Shown: positions 32,786 to 42,323, counted from the stretch's first letter. The stretch is DNA of 64,000 nt from Paracoccaceae bacterium (GCA_020637675.1 JACKKD010000001.1:496001-560000); one strand, 5' to 3'. Made by a program: numbers and translations. The notes: generated by a model not told the origin, from the sequence alone.

Positions 32786-33453
32786 CGGCTGACCTCGCAC
32801 CGCTCTGGCTGACGCTGAGGCTCGCGGCGGTCGTTACCGCCCTCCTTCTCGTGCTCGGGACGCCACTGGCCTGGTGGCTCGCCCGCACCCGGTCCCGCCT
32901 CGCCCCGGCGGTGGAGGCGGTGACGGCGTTGCCGCTCGTCCTGCCGCCGACGGTGCTCGGCTTCTACCTTCTCCTCGTCTTCAACCCGACGGCGCCCCTG
33001 GGTTCCTTCTGGGTGTCGCTCACCGGCCAGACACTGACCTTCTCCTTCGCCGGCCTTGTCCTCGCCTCGCTCCTCTACTCGCTTCCCTTCACCGTGCAGC
33101 CACTGCAATCGGCCTTCACCACCCTCGGTCGCGCGCCGCTGGAGGCGGCGGCGAGCCTTGGGGCGGGGCCGCTCGACGCCTTCCTGACGGTCGCCGCACC
33201 CCTCGCGATCAGGGGTTATCTCACGGCGGCGGTCCTCACCTTCGCACACACGCTCGGCGAGTTCGGCGTGGTCCTGATGGTCGGCGGCAACATCCCCGGA
33301 CAGACCCGCGTCATCTCCATCGCCATCTACGAGGAGGTCGAGACGCTGGACTATGTGTCCGCCCATCTCCTTTCCGGGATTCTCCTGGCGCTCTCGTTCC
33401 TGATTCTTCTTGCGCTCTACGTCCTTAACGCCAGGGACCGGGGGCGCGCATGA
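32782..33453 (+). CDS. modB: Molybdate ABC transporter permease
   Basis: A 223-residue inner-membrane permease with LPLVLPPTVLGFYLL (about residue 50) and the EAA loop (APLEAAASLGAGPLDAFLTV, about residue 120). AHTLGEFGVVLMVGGNIPG is a ModB hallmark. It overlaps both neighbours by 4 nt. Confidence 0.95.
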   Translation: MTADLAPLWLTLRLAAVVTALLLVLGTPLAWWLARTRSRLAPAVEAVTALPLVLPPTVLGFYLLLVFNPTAPLGSFWVSLTGQTLTFSFAGLVLASLLYSLPFTVQPLQSAFTTLGRAPLEAAASLGAGPLDAFLTVAAPLAIRGYLTAAVLTFAHTLGEFGVVLMVGGNIPGQTRVISIAIYEEVETLDYVSAHLLSGILLALSFLILLALYVLNARDRGRA

Positions 33454-34508
33454 CCGATCTCCGCCTCGACATCCGGTCAAGGCACGCCGGTTTCACGCTG
33501 GAAATCGACCGGACGATTCCCCTTTCCGGGGTGACCGCGATCTTCGGGCCGAGCGGTGCCGGGAAGTCCACGCTCCTGCGCATCATCGCCGGCTTCGAGC
33601 GCGGCGCCGGCCGCGTCGCCTTCGGCCACGAGGTCTGGGAGGACGGCCGGCGCTTCGTTCCCCCGCACCGCCGCCGCGTCGCCTCGGTGTTCCAGCAACC
33701 CCGGCTCTTCCCGCATCTCGACGTGCGCGGCAACCTCGCCTACGCCGCCCGCCGCGCGCGGCCGCCGGGGGCGGTGGAGGCGATGATCGAGCGTTTCGGG
33801 CTCGCCCCGCTTTCGGCGCGACGCCCGGAAACGCTCTCGGGTGGCGAGGCGCAGCGCGTGGCGCTGGCACGCGCGCTCCTGACGGCCCCCCGGCTGATCC
33901 TGATGGACGAGCCCCTCTCCGCACTCGATCAGGCTCGCAGGCAGGAAATTCTTCCGTTTATCGAGCGATTGCGCGACGTTGCTCAGGTGCCGATCCTCTA
34001 CGTCACGCATTCCACGGCCGAGGTCGCGCGGCTCTCCGGCCAGATGTTGACGCTTGCCGCGGGCCGCGTGACGGGCTTCGGTCCCACGGCCGATATCCTC
34101 GCAGCGACTGATGTCGCCGCGCGCGAGGGGACGGAGCCGGGAAGCCTCCTGACGGCGACGGTCACGGGCATGACGGCGGACGGACTGTGCGAGATCGCCT
34201 TTTCCGGCGGCACGATCCTTACGCCAGAACCGCTCGGTCGCCCGGGCGCAGCCGTCCGGCTCTTCATCCGCGCGCGCGAGGTGATGATCGCCCGTGACCG
34301 GCCCCAGGGCATCAGCGCGCTCAACATCCTGCCCGCGACGGTCGAAACCCTCGCACCCGCCGGGCCGGCTTCCGCCGATGTCGTCCTGCGCTGCGGCGCG
34401 GCGCGGCTGCGCGCCCGGATCACCCGGCGCTCGGCCGAGGCGCTCGGCCTCGCGCCCGGCGTGTCCTGCCACGTCATCGTGAAATCGGTTGCGCTTGCGC
34501 AGGAGTGA
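33450..34508 (+). CDS. modC: Molybdate ABC transporter ATP-binding protein
   Basis: A 352-residue ATPase with Walker A GPSGAGKST (about residue 31), signature LSGGEAQRVALA, Walker B LILMDEPLSALD and a C-terminal Mop/TOBE-type domain (about residues 285-350) that binds molybdate. Completes modABC. Confidence 0.94.
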   Translation: MTDLRLDIRSRHAGFTLEIDRTIPLSGVTAIFGPSGAGKSTLLRIIAGFERGAGRVAFGHEVWEDGRRFVPPHRRRVASVFQQPRLFPHLDVRGNLAYAARRARPPGAVEAMIERFGLAPLSARRPETLSGGEAQRVALARALLTAPRLILMDEPLSALDQARRQEILPFIERLRDVAQVPILYVTHSTAEVARLSGQMLTLAAGRVTGFGPTADILAATDVAAREGTEPGSLLTATVTGMTADGLCEIAFSGGTILTPEPLGRPGAAVRLFIRAREVMIARDRPQGISALNILPATVETLAPAGPASADVVLRCGAARLRARITRRSAEALGLAPGVSCHVIVKSVALAQE

Positions 34509-34542
34509 TTGCGCCCGTCCGTGCTTCGGCTAGGCTCGGCCC

Positions 34543-35238
34543 ATGACCCGCGCTCTCCTCATCGTCGCCCATGGCCAGCCGTCCGACCCCGGACCGCCCG
34601 AGGCGGAGATGCATGCGCTCGCGACCCGCGTCGCCGGTCACCTGCCCGGATGGTTGGTCCGCTCCGCGACCCTGGCCGAGCCCGACGCGCTCCGCGCGGC
34701 GCTTCAGGGTGCGGACGAGCCGCTTGTCTTTCCGCTCTTCATGGCGGACGGCTGGTTCATCCGCAGCCTGCTGCCCCGGCGCCTCTCGGAGGCTGGGGCG
34801 CCCGGCCTGCGCATCCTGACGCCATTCGGGCTCCTGCCCGACACGGGTACGCTCGCCGTCACCGTCCTTGCGGAGGCGCTCGCGTCGCAGGGATGGACGG
34901 CCGCGGAGACGGTGCTGGTCCTCGCCGCGCACGGATCGGGACGGAGCCCCTACCCCGCCGACGCCGCTCGCACGCTGCAATCCGCCATCGCCATGCATCT
35001 GCCCTTTGCCGAAAACCGGCTCGGCTTCATCGAGGAGGCGCCGGAACTGGTCGAAGTGGCCGAAGGCGCCGGGCCGCGCGCGCTCTGCCTGCCCCTCTTC
35101 GTCGCGCGCTGGGGGCATGTCGAGGACGATATCCCCGCCGCGCTTCATGCGGCGGGGTTCCAGGGCGTCACGCTTCCGCCGCTCGGCACCGACGCGCGCG
35201 TGCCCGCGCTCATCGCGAAGGCCGTGGCGGACGCCTGA
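34543..35238 (+). CDS. CbiX/SirB-type chelatase family protein
   Basis: 231 residues. It starts LLIVAHGQPS and has a second VLAAHGSGRSP near residue 128, the duplicated HG motif of class II chelatases. CLPLFVARWGHVEDDIP near the C-terminus fits. The family inserts Co or Fe (or Ni) into sirohydrochlorin-type tetrapyrroles. It lies 34 nt after modC on the same strand, without a clear ribosome-binding site. The metal and substrate are not determined by sequence. Confidence 0.8.
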   Translation: MTRALLIVAHGQPSDPGPPEAEMHALATRVAGHLPGWLVRSATLAEPDALRAALQGADEPLVFPLFMADGWFIRSLLPRRLSEAGAPGLRILTPFGLLPDTGTLAVTVLAEALASQGWTAAETVLVLAAHGSGRSPYPADAARTLQSAIAMHLPFAENRLGFIEEAPELVEVAEGAGPRALCLPLFVARWGHVEDDIPAALHAAGFQGVTLPPLGTDARVPALIAKAVADA

Positions 35239-35241
35239 CCG

Positions 35242-36681
35242 TCAGCCGTGTTTGACCATCACGTGGCGGACGACGGTGTAGTCTTCGAGCGCGTAGGCCG
35301 ACATGTCCTTGCCGTAGCCCGACTGCTTCAGGCCGCCATGCGGCATCTCGTTCACCAGCATGAAATGCGTGTTGATCCAGGTGCAGCCGTAGCGCAGCCG
35401 CGCCGCCGTCGCCATCGCCCGGCCGACGTCCTTGGTCCAGACCGAGGAGGCCAGGCCATAGTCGCTGTCGTTGGCCCACTCGACGGCCTGATCGACCTCG
35501 CTGAAGGGTGTGATCGAGACGACCGGCCCAAAGACCTCGCGCCGCACGATCTCGTCCGACTGCCTCGCGCCGGCGATCACCGTCGGCCGGTAGTAGAAGC
35601 CGCCGTTGCCCATCACCTCGCCTCCGGTGGTGACAGCTATATGGCTCTGCTCGCGCGCACGCTCCACGAATGACGCCACCCGGTCGCGCTGGCGGAGCGA
35701 GATCAGGGGGCCGATCTCGTTCGTCGTGTCGTCCTCGTTGCCAAGGGCAATCGAGGAGACGGCCGCAGTCAGGTCGGCCACGAGGTTGTCGTAGACCTTC
35801 CTGCCCGCATATATCCGGCAGGCCGCCGTGCAGTCCTGACCGGCGTTGTAGTATCCGAAGGCCCTCAGCCCCTCGACGACCTCCGCGACATCGGCGTCGT
35901 CGAAGACCACGACCGGCGCCTTGCCGCCGAGTTCCAGATGCGTCCGCTTCACGGTCTTCGCCGCCGCATCCAGCATCTTCTTGCCCGTCGCCACGTCGCC
36001 GGTGAGCGAGATCATGTCCACGCCGCGATGATTGATGAGATAGTTGCCCACCGTCTCTCCCCGCCCGGGAAGAACGTTCACCACGCCCTCGGGCAGCACC
36101 TCGGCGAGAATTCTTGCAAGCTTCAGCGCCGTCAGCGGCGTCTGTTCCGAAGGCTTGAAGACCACCGTGTTGCCGCCGCCGATGGCCGGGGCGAGTTTCC
36201 ACGCCATCATCATCAGGGGATAGTTCCAGGGCGCGATGGACGCGACGACCCCCACCGCATCGCGGCGGATCATCGAGGTATGGCCGGCGAGGTATTCGCC
36301 CGCGATGGACCCGTGCTGGCAGCGCACGGCACCCGCGAAGAAGCGGAAGCAATCGACGATGGCCGGGATCTCGTCGCCGCGGGCCGCGTTGATCGGCTTG
36401 CCGCAGTTCAGGGCTTCCAGCGCCGCGAAGCCGTCCGCCTCGGCCTCGATCCGGTCCGCGATGGCGAGAAGGGCCGCCGACCGCTCGGCCGGCGTCGTGC
36501 GCGACCAGCCGCCGAAAGCGGCATTCGCCGCGGCCACCGCGCGGTCAACCTGATCGGTCGACGCCTCCGCCAGGTCGAGGATCAGCTCGCCCGTGCGCGG
36601 GTTCAGCACCTTCTCGCCCTGCTCCTGTCCCGGTTCGAAGGCGCCGCCGATGAGAAGGCCGGTGTCGAATTGCATGGTCAT
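35242..36681 (-). CDS. Aldehyde dehydrogenase, probable gamma-aminobutyraldehyde dehydrogenase
   Basis: A 479-residue NAD-dependent ALDH. Catalytic Glu is in LELGGKAP (about residue 250) and Cys in NAGQDCTAACR (about residue 285). Motifs APWNYPLMM and TGDVATGKK form the cofactor site. The NAGQDCTA sequence and the neighbouring PotDABC operon fit oxidation of 4-aminobutanal from putrescine to GABA (PatD/YdcW type). Two ATGs (36681, 36675) are possible. It is last in the operon, 13 nt after a permease. Confidence 0.88.
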   Translation of the reverse strand: MTMQFDTGLLIGGAFEPGQEQGEKVLNPRTGELILDLAEASTDQVDRAVAAANAAFGGWSRTTPAERSAALLAIADRIEAEADGFAALEALNCGKPINAARGDEIPAIVDCFRFFAGAVRCQHGSIAGEYLAGHTSMIRRDAVGVVASIAPWNYPLMMMAWKLAPAIGGGNTVVFKPSEQTPLTALKLARILAEVLPEGVVNVLPGRGETVGNYLINHRGVDMISLTGDVATGKKMLDAAAKTVKRTHLELGGKAPVVVFDDADVAEVVEGLRAFGYYNAGQDCTAACRIYAGRKVYDNLVADLTAAVSSIALGNEDDTTNEIGPLISLRQRDRVASFVERAREQSHIAVTTGGEVMGNGGFYYRPTVIAGARQSDEIVRREVFGPVVSITPFSEVDQAVEWANDSDYGLASSVWTKDVGRAMATAARLRYGCTWINTHFMLVNEMPHGGLKQSGYGKDMSAYALEDYTVVRHVMVKHG

Positions 36682-36694
36682 GGGGCTCTCCCTT

Positions 36695-37504
36695 TCATTT
36701 GCCCCCGCCCGCGGTCTCTTCAGCCCCGCGGGTGAGGTAATAGGCTGCGAGGATCGGCAGGAAGGTCGCCACGAAGACGACGATCGCCACCACGTTGGTG
36801 ACCGGCCGTTGACGCGGCCGGACGAGTTCGTTCAGCATCCAGATCGGCAGGGTGGACTGCTGTCCGGCGGTGAAGGTCGTGACGATGACCTCGTCGAAGC
36901 TGAGCGCGAAGGCGAGCATCCCGCCGGCGAGCAGCGCCGAACCGAGGTTGGGAAGGATCACGTGCCGGAAGGTCTGGAACGAGTTCGCGCCGAGATCTGC
37001 CGAGGCTTCCAGCATCGAGGCACCGAGGCGGCGGAACCGCGCCACGGCGTTGTTGTAGACGATGACGATGCAGAAGGTGGCGTGGCCGAGGACGATGGTG
37101 AAGGTGGAAAACGGGATATCGCCGATGGCGAAGGCCGACCTGAGCGACATGCCGGTGATGATGCCTGGCAGGGCGATCGGCAGCACCACGAGAAGCGAGA
37201 TCGTGTCGCGCCCGAAGAAGCGCGCCCGCGCCATCGCAGCCGCGCAGAGCGTCCCGAGGACGAGCGCGAGGCCGGAGGAGAGCGCCGCCACCCGCAGCGA
37301 CAGGTAGAGCGGCGGCCAGATGTCCGCGCGGTTCCAGGCGACTGCGAACCACTCTGTCGTCAGCCCCGGCGGCGGGAACTGGTAGCTGCGGTCCTCGGTC
37401 GTGAAGGCATAGAGGAAGATCAGCACGATCGGCATGTGCAGGAAGAGGAGCCCGCCGATCGCGGCGAGGGTGAGGGCGAGCGGCGGGCGCGCGTCAGAGT
37501 GCAT
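36695..37504 (-). CDS. Polyamine-type ABC transporter permease (PotC-like, locus 2)
   Basis: A 269-residue permease with six hydrophobic segments and EAA loop LEASADLGANSFQTFRHVIL (about residue 170); LSFDEVIVTTF near residue 205 is typical. Its ATG overlaps the upstream permease gene by 11 nt. Confidence 0.9.
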   Translation of the reverse strand: MHSDARPPLALTLAAIGGLLFLHMPIVLIFLYAFTTEDRSYQFPPPGLTTEWFAVAWNRADIWPPLYLSLRVAALSSGLALVLGTLCAAAMARARFFGRDTISLLVVLPIALPGIITGMSLRSAFAIGDIPFSTFTIVLGHATFCIVIVYNNAVARFRRLGASMLEASADLGANSFQTFRHVILPNLGSALLAGGMLAFALSFDEVIVTTFTAGQQSTLPIWMLNELVRPRQRPVTNVVAIVVFVATFLPILAAYYLTRGAEETAGGGK

Positions 37505-38429
37505 CGAAGGCCCCCATCTTCCGCGCGATGGTCAGGTAGACCAGCATGATGGCGATTGGCACGACCGCGAAGGCGGCTGCCAGCGGGATGTTCCCGGCCG
37601 TGCCCTGCAGGCTGTAGACTGCCTGGCCGATGAAGAAGCGGCTGGAGCCGACGATCTGCGGGATGATGTAGTCGCCGAGCGTCAGCGAGAAGGTGAAGAT
37701 GGAGCCGGCGATCACCCCCGGCAGGGCAAGCGGCAGGATCACGCTTCTCAGCGTCCGCCAGTTGCCCGCGCCAAGGTCGGCAGAGGCTTCGAGCATCGAG
37801 GTCGGCACCCGTTCGAGCGATGCCTGCATCGGCAGGATCATGTAGGGCAGCCAGACGTAGAGAAAGACGAGGAAGGTGCCGATGTAGCTCGTGGAAAGCG
37901 AATTCCCGCCAATCACCGGCAGCGCCAGCACCGCGTTCAGAAGATTCCCGGCGCCGATCCCCTCGGCCGCCCAGGTGACGATCCCCTCCTTGGCGAGGAT
38001 CAGCTTCCAGGCATAGACCTTCACGAGGTAGCTGGACCAGAGCGGCAGCATGATCCCGAGGTAGAAGACCGCCTTCCACCGCCCCTTCGCATAGCGCGCC
38101 GCGAAATAGGCGACGGGGAAGGCCAGGACGACCGAGGCCAGCGTCACCGCCGCCGCCATCGCCACGGTGCGGACGATGATGTCGAAATTCGACGGGATCA
38201 GAAGCTCGGCATAGGTCTTCAGCGTGAAGTCGGGGACAACAAGGCCGGAGAACTGGTCGATCGAATAGAAACTCTGGACCAGAAGCGCGACTAGCGAGCC
38301 GATGTAGACGACCCCGAGCCAGAGAAGCGGCGGCAGGAGGAGGAGCGCCGTCAGGAGCTTCGGCCGCCGCCAGAAGAGGCCGGTGAGCCGGTCGCCCGGC
38401 CCCCGCGCGGGGTGGGCGGCCCCGCTCAT
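37494..38429 (-). CDS. Polyamine-type ABC transporter permease (PotB-like, locus 2)
   Basis: A 311-residue permease with a first transmembrane segment at about residues 27-48 and EAA loop LEASADLGAGNWRTLRSVIL (about residue 220). It overlaps the ATPase gene by 4 nt and the next permease by 11 nt, consistent with one operon. Confidence 0.9.
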   Translation of the reverse strand: MSGAAHPARGPGDRLTGLFWRRPKLLTALLLLPPLLWLGVVYIGSLVALLVQSFYSIDQFSGLVVPDFTLKTYAELLIPSNFDIIVRTVAMAAAVTLASVVLAFPVAYFAARYAKGRWKAVFYLGIMLPLWSSYLVKVYAWKLILAKEGIVTWAAEGIGAGNLLNAVLALPVIGGNSLSTSYIGTFLVFLYVWLPYMILPMQASLERVPTSMLEASADLGAGNWRTLRSVILPLALPGVIAGSIFTFSLTLGDYIIPQIVGSSRFFIGQAVYSLQGTAGNIPLAAAFAVVPIAIMLVYLTIARKMGAFDAL

Positions 38430-39445
38430 GGCTCTTCGCCCATGAGATGCAGCGCGCCCGCGTCCCAGTCGAGCGCGACCTCGGCACCGACCCCGGGCAC
38501 CGCCGCGCCTGCGGGGACCAGAACCGCGATCCCGCCGTCGTGGTGGTCCGACGGTGTCCTCGGCAGCGCCCCGGTCCGCACCTCGAGCCGGGTGCCCGCG
38601 CCGAGGTAGCGCGCGCCGGTGACGGTACCGCGGACCCTCCCACCGGGCGCCAGGCGGATCGCCTCCGGCCGAAGGCTCGCCCAGGCCCGAGGCCCGCCGA
38701 AGGCTTCGGTCACCGCAGGGGCGAGCACGTTGGAGGAGCCGACGAAATCGGCCACGAAGCGCGTCGCAGGGCGCTCGTAGATGTCTTCGGGCGTACCGAC
38801 CTGCGCCACCCGACCTTCGTTGAAGACCGCAACGCGGTCCGCCATGGAGAGCGCCTCGCCCTGATCGTGAGTGACAAAGACAAACGTGATTCCAAGGCGT
38901 TGCTGCAAGGACTTCAACTCATCCTGCATCGCCTCGCGGAGCTTGAGGTCGAGGGCCCCCAAGGGCTCGTCCAGAAGCAGCACCCGCGGCTCGTTGACGA
39001 GCGCGCGGGCGAGCGCCACACGCTGCCGCTGCCCGCCAGAAAGCTGCGCGGGCCTGCGCCCGCCGAAGCCGTCGAGCTTCACCAGGGCAAGCATCTCCTC
39101 GGCGCGGGCCTCGCGGCTGCGCCGGTCCACACCCTTCACCATCAGCCCGTAGGCGACGTTTTCCCGCACACTCATGTGCGGAAAGAGCGCGTAATCCTGA
39201 AAGACGGTGTTCACGTGCCGGCGGTTGGGCGGCACCGTCCCCATGTCCTCGCCGAAGATGCGGACCGCGCCGGAGGTCGGCATCTCGAAGCCCGAGATGA
39301 GCCTGAGGCACGTCGTCTTGCCGGAACCGGACGGACCGAGCATGGCGAAGAAGGACCCCTCCGCGATGGTCAGATCGACCCGATCCACGGCTTTCACCGC
39401 TCCGAAGTGGCGCGACACGGACTGGAATTCGACGGCGGGTGTCAT
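38426..39445 (-). CDS. Polyamine-type ABC transporter ATP-binding protein (PotA-like, locus 2)
   Basis: A 339-residue ATPase with Walker A GPSGSGKTT (about residue 36), signature LSGGQRQRVALA, Walker B VLLLDEPLGALD, H-loop FVTHDQGEA and a C-terminal TOBE domain. ATG 39445 lacks a good ribosome-binding site; a hairpin sits just upstream at 39465-39487. Confidence 0.91.
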   Translation of the reverse strand: MTPAVEFQSVSRHFGAVKAVDRVDLTIAEGSFFAMLGPSGSGKTTCLRLISGFEMPTSGAVRIFGEDMGTVPPNRRHVNTVFQDYALFPHMSVRENVAYGLMVKGVDRRSREARAEEMLALVKLDGFGGRRPAQLSGGQRQRVALARALVNEPRVLLLDEPLGALDLKLREAMQDELKSLQQRLGITFVFVTHDQGEALSMADRVAVFNEGRVAQVGTPEDIYERPATRFVADFVGSSNVLAPAVTEAFGGPRAWASLRPEAIRLAPGGRVRGTVTGARYLGAGTRLEVRTGALPRTPSDHHDGGIAVLVPAGAAVPGVGAEVALDWDAGALHLMGEEP

Positions 39446-39464
39446 TGCGAAAATCCGGGAAATG

Positions 39465-39487
39465 TCCCCCGGCGCAGGGCCGGGGGA
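39465..39487. terminator. Hairpin between potD and potA of locus 2
   Basis: Perfect 9-bp arms TCCCCCGGC and GCCGGGGGA around a 5-nt loop, 42 nt after the binding-protein stop and 20 nt before the ATPase start. It lies inside an operon, so partial termination or mRNA protection is likely, giving more binding protein than ATPase. Confidence 0.6.
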
Positions 39488-39528
39488 GTACGTGGTGGCC
39501 CCGGTTGGTCCCGGGACTGTGGTATGGG

Positions 39529-40683
39529 TCAGCGGCCGCCGATCACGCCGATGTAGTCGGAAACCCAGCGGTAGTAGGGCACGCAGGCACCCTCGCCCTG
39601 CGAACAGTTGGCGACGGGCGTGGTCCAGAAGCGGATTCTCTCGAAGTCGTCCATGCCGTTGGCGGTGCAGCCCTCGGCGGTCTGCATCCCCGACCCGTCG
39701 GTGCAGGCGGCCGGCACGACCGGGTTGGCGCCGAACCAGACCGAGAGATCGGATTGCAGGTTCGAGGAAAGCGTATGCTCCATCCACTTGTAGGCGCAGT
39801 TCGGGTGCGGCGCCTCTGCATGCATCATCGTCGTGTCGGCCCAGCCGGTCGCCCCCTCTTCGGGGATCGTGGAGGAGATCGGCAGCCCCTCGGACTTCAG
39901 GAGGTTCACCTGGAAGGGCCAGGACCCGGAAGCGACCACGCCCTCGTTCTTGAAGTCGTCCATCTGGATGAAGGCGTCGTGCCAGTAGCGGCTGACAAGC
40001 TCCCGCTGCTGACGCAGGAGGTCGAGCGCGGCCTTGTACTGATCCTCGTTGAGCTCGTAGGGCGAGGTGATGCCGAGTTCAGGCTTGTGCTTCATCAGGT
40101 ACTGCGCGGCGTCGGCCACGTGGATCGGCCCGTCATAGGCCTGCACGCGGCCCTTGTTGGACTTGCCGTCGGGCAGCGTCTGCTCCTCGAAGACGACCGA
40201 CCAGGAAGTCGGCGCCTCGGGGAAGACCTCGGTGTTGTACATCAGCACGTTCGGTCCCCACTGGTAGGGAACGCCGTAGTGGACCCCGTCCACAGTGAAC
40301 CAGGGCGCGTCCTTCAGCCGATCGTCGACCTTCGACCAGGAGGGGATGAGGTCGGTGTTGATCGCCTGCACCCGCTTGCCCGCGACGAGCCTCAGCGAGG
40401 CGTCGCCGGAGGCGGTCACGAGGTCGAAGCCGCCCTCGTTCATCAGCGCCACCATCTCGTCGGAGGTGTTGGCGGTCTTGATGTTGACCTTGCAGCCTGT
40501 CGCCTCCTCGAACTTGGTCACCCAGTCGAAGGCCTTGTCGGTCTCGCCACGTTCGATGTAGCCCGGCCAGGCGACGATATCGACCTGCCCTTCGCCGTCG
40601 CCGACCGCCGTCATCTGCGCCGAGGCCGCGCCGGCCGACGCCAGCGCCAGTGCCGCGGTCGTCATCAGGAACCGTTTCGTCAT
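39529..40683 (-). CDS. Polyamine-type extracellular substrate-binding protein (PotD-like, locus 2)
   Basis: 384 residues with a signal peptide (cleavage after ASAQ, residue 23). VDIVAWPGYIERGETDK and VPYQWGPNVLMYN mark the PotD/PotF group. It is longer than the locus-1 protein and has extra cysteines near the C-terminus (ACTDGSG, EGCTANG, NCSQGEGACVP). It precedes potA-potB-potC and the aldehyde dehydrogenase. Confidence 0.91.
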   Translation of the reverse strand: MTKRFLMTTAALALASAGAASAQMTAVGDGEGQVDIVAWPGYIERGETDKAFDWVTKFEEATGCKVNIKTANTSDEMVALMNEGGFDLVTASGDASLRLVAGKRVQAINTDLIPSWSKVDDRLKDAPWFTVDGVHYGVPYQWGPNVLMYNTEVFPEAPTSWSVVFEEQTLPDGKSNKGRVQAYDGPIHVADAAQYLMKHKPELGITSPYELNEDQYKAALDLLRQQRELVSRYWHDAFIQMDDFKNEGVVASGSWPFQVNLLKSEGLPISSTIPEEGATGWADTTMMHAEAPHPNCAYKWMEHTLSSNLQSDLSVWFGANPVVPAACTDGSGMQTAEGCTANGMDDFERIRFWTTPVANCSQGEGACVPYYRWVSDYIGVIGGR

Positions 40684-40710
40684 CGTGTTACCTCTCCTGT
40701 CGCGGGCCGG

Positions 40711-41199
40711 TTACATCAGGCCCAGTTGCTTGTAGAAGCCGAGCGCGTCGTAGTAGTCGGACTGGCGGACGATCTTGCCCTCCTCGACGCGGAAGAGCGA
40801 CATGCCGTGGAAGCTGAAGCTCTTGCCGGTGGCTTTGGTCCCGTCGGCCCAGTCGCCACTGTTGGTGCCGCCGAACGTCCATTCGAAGGCGACGGCGCCG
40901 TCGCTGACGATCGCTTCGCCATCGCGCGTCCAGACGGCATCCGGCGCGGCATTGAGGAAGGCGTCGATCACCTGGGTCTTTGCTGCGTCGCGCCCCTCGA
41001 CCGGGGTGCCGACCGAGGCATCGTAGTACACGACCCCGTCGGCGAAAAACTCCGCGGCGGCGGCGCTGTCATGGGCGTTCCATGCCGCCAGGTAGCCGTC
41101 GACAACGGTAAGCGCATCCTGCGCCGAGGCGGCAAAGCCCCACACCACCGCGACGGGCAGCGCAACCCCGCGAAGCGCACGCGACACCGACATGCTCAT
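40711..41199 (-). CDS. Secreted SnoaL/NTF2-like protein
   Basis: 162 residues with a signal peptide (cleavage near ASAQD, residue 27) and a SnoaL-type fold: VVDGYLAAWNAHDSAAAAEFFADG and FSFHGMSLFRVEEGKIVRQSDYYD. Such cone-shaped folds bind small hydrophobic or polar ligands; some are isomerases. ATG 41199 has GGGAGG upstream. It is 27 nt before the locus-2 binding protein, so it is probably the first gene of that operon. Its role there is unknown. Confidence 0.85.
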   Translation of the reverse strand: MSMSVSRALRGVALPVAVVWGFAASAQDALTVVDGYLAAWNAHDSAAAAEFFADGVVYYDASVGTPVEGRDAAKTQVIDAFLNAAPDAVWTRDGEAIVSDGAVAFEWTFGGTNSGDWADGTKATGKSFSFHGMSLFRVEEGKIVRQSDYYDALGFYKQLGLM

Positions 41200-41281
41200 C
41201 TTGCCATCCTCCCAAAAGGAAAGCGCAGCGCCCCCCGCGCCCGCGCTGCGCCGACTGTGCGACCGGGGATCATCAATCGCA

Positions 41282-41299
41282 ATATCAAAAGATAGATAT
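41282..41299. promoter_or_regulatory. Candidate LysR operator before the SnoaL/Pot operon
   Basis: ATATC and GATAT arms flank an 8-nt centre in an AT-rich island, about 85 nt upstream of the SnoaL-like start and 24 nt after the LysR gene stop. The symmetry and AT-richness fit a LysR-type site for the upstream regulator. The rest of 41200-41322 shows nothing else. Confidence 0.5.
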
Positions 41300-41322
41300 A
41301 TGCCTTCGGAAAATCCGATACT

Positions 41323-42225
41323 TCAACGCTCCGGGACGGCCCCCTGGGCAGCCCGGATGAAGGCGCGGGCGACGGTCGAGAGCGGCGCGCCCTTGCGCCA
41401 GCAGAGCCCGACCTGCACCGAGGGAAGGTCGCCGGAAACGTCGCGGATCTCGATCCGGTCGCCTTCGAGCGACCAGGGCCGGTAAACCAGCGACGGCAGG
41501 AGCGCCACGCCCGCACCGGTGGCGACGAGGCTCCGCACCGCCTCCACCGATCGCGTGCGGAAGGCGATGTCGGGCCTGACCGACATCGCGGCCATGAGCC
41601 TGCGTGTGCTTTCCTCGATCTCGTCCACCGTGAGCAGGATCAGCGGCTCGCCGGCAAGCTGGTCGAGCGAAATCGACTCGGCATCCGTCAGGGGATGGCC
41701 GAGCGGCAGCCAGAGCCGGTAGGGCGAAACGAGGAGCGATTCAACATGCATCGCCGCCCGGTCGCGGATCGAGGAGGTCAGCATCACCGCCACGTCGAGT
41801 TCTCCGCCGATCAGAAGGTGTTGCAGGTAGTCGCCATTGTCCTCGATCGCCGAAAGCTCCACCTGCGGCCAGGCGCGGCGGAACCGCGAGAGGATGTCCG
41901 ACAGCACGTAGCCCGCCACCAGCGAGGTCACACCGAGCGACAGCCGGCCCGCCATTTGGCCTGCGTCCTCCTGAAACGCCATCCGTGCGTTGGAGACATC
42001 GCCGAGGATCTGCGTCGCATGGCGCAGGAAGAGCGAGCCCTTGTGCGTGAGGTCGAGCCCGCGCGCGCGCCGATCGAACAGCGTCACGCCGAGATCGGCC
42101 TCCAGCGACTGGATCGCCTCCGTCACCGACGACTGCGAGATCGACAGCGCCCGCGCCGCGCCCGACACGCTTCCCGCCTCGGCAGCGGCGACGAAGAACT
42201 GAAGCTGGCGCAATGTGAAGGCCAT
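41323..42225 (-). CDS. LysR-family regulator (probable regulator of polyamine locus 2)
   Basis: 300 residues with an N-terminal winged HTH (about residues 4-60, FFVAAAEAGSVSGAARALSISQ) and a LysR substrate-binding domain (from about residue 90). It lies upstream of and co-oriented with the SnoaL-PotDABC-ALDH operon, 123 nt away. Control of that operon is inferred from position and the candidate operator between them. Confidence 0.88.
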   Translation of the reverse strand: MAFTLRQLQFFVAAAEAGSVSGAARALSISQSSVTEAIQSLEADLGVTLFDRRARGLDLTHKGSLFLRHATQILGDVSNARMAFQEDAGQMAGRLSLGVTSLVAGYVLSDILSRFRRAWPQVELSAIEDNGDYLQHLLIGGELDVAVMLTSSIRDRAAMHVESLLVSPYRLWLPLGHPLTDAESISLDQLAGEPLILLTVDEIEESTRRLMAAMSVRPDIAFRTRSVEAVRSLVATGAGVALLPSLVYRPWSLEGDRIEIRDVSGDLPSVQVGLCWRKGAPLSTVARAFIRAAQGAVPER

Positions 42226-42323
42226 GGTCCCCTCTTTGTGCTATTTGTGCGTGCCCGCGCCCATGGGTCAATTGGTGCCCTCGTCCTGCCGCAAGGGATG
42301 GGCTGGCGGATTGTAAATGTTTT

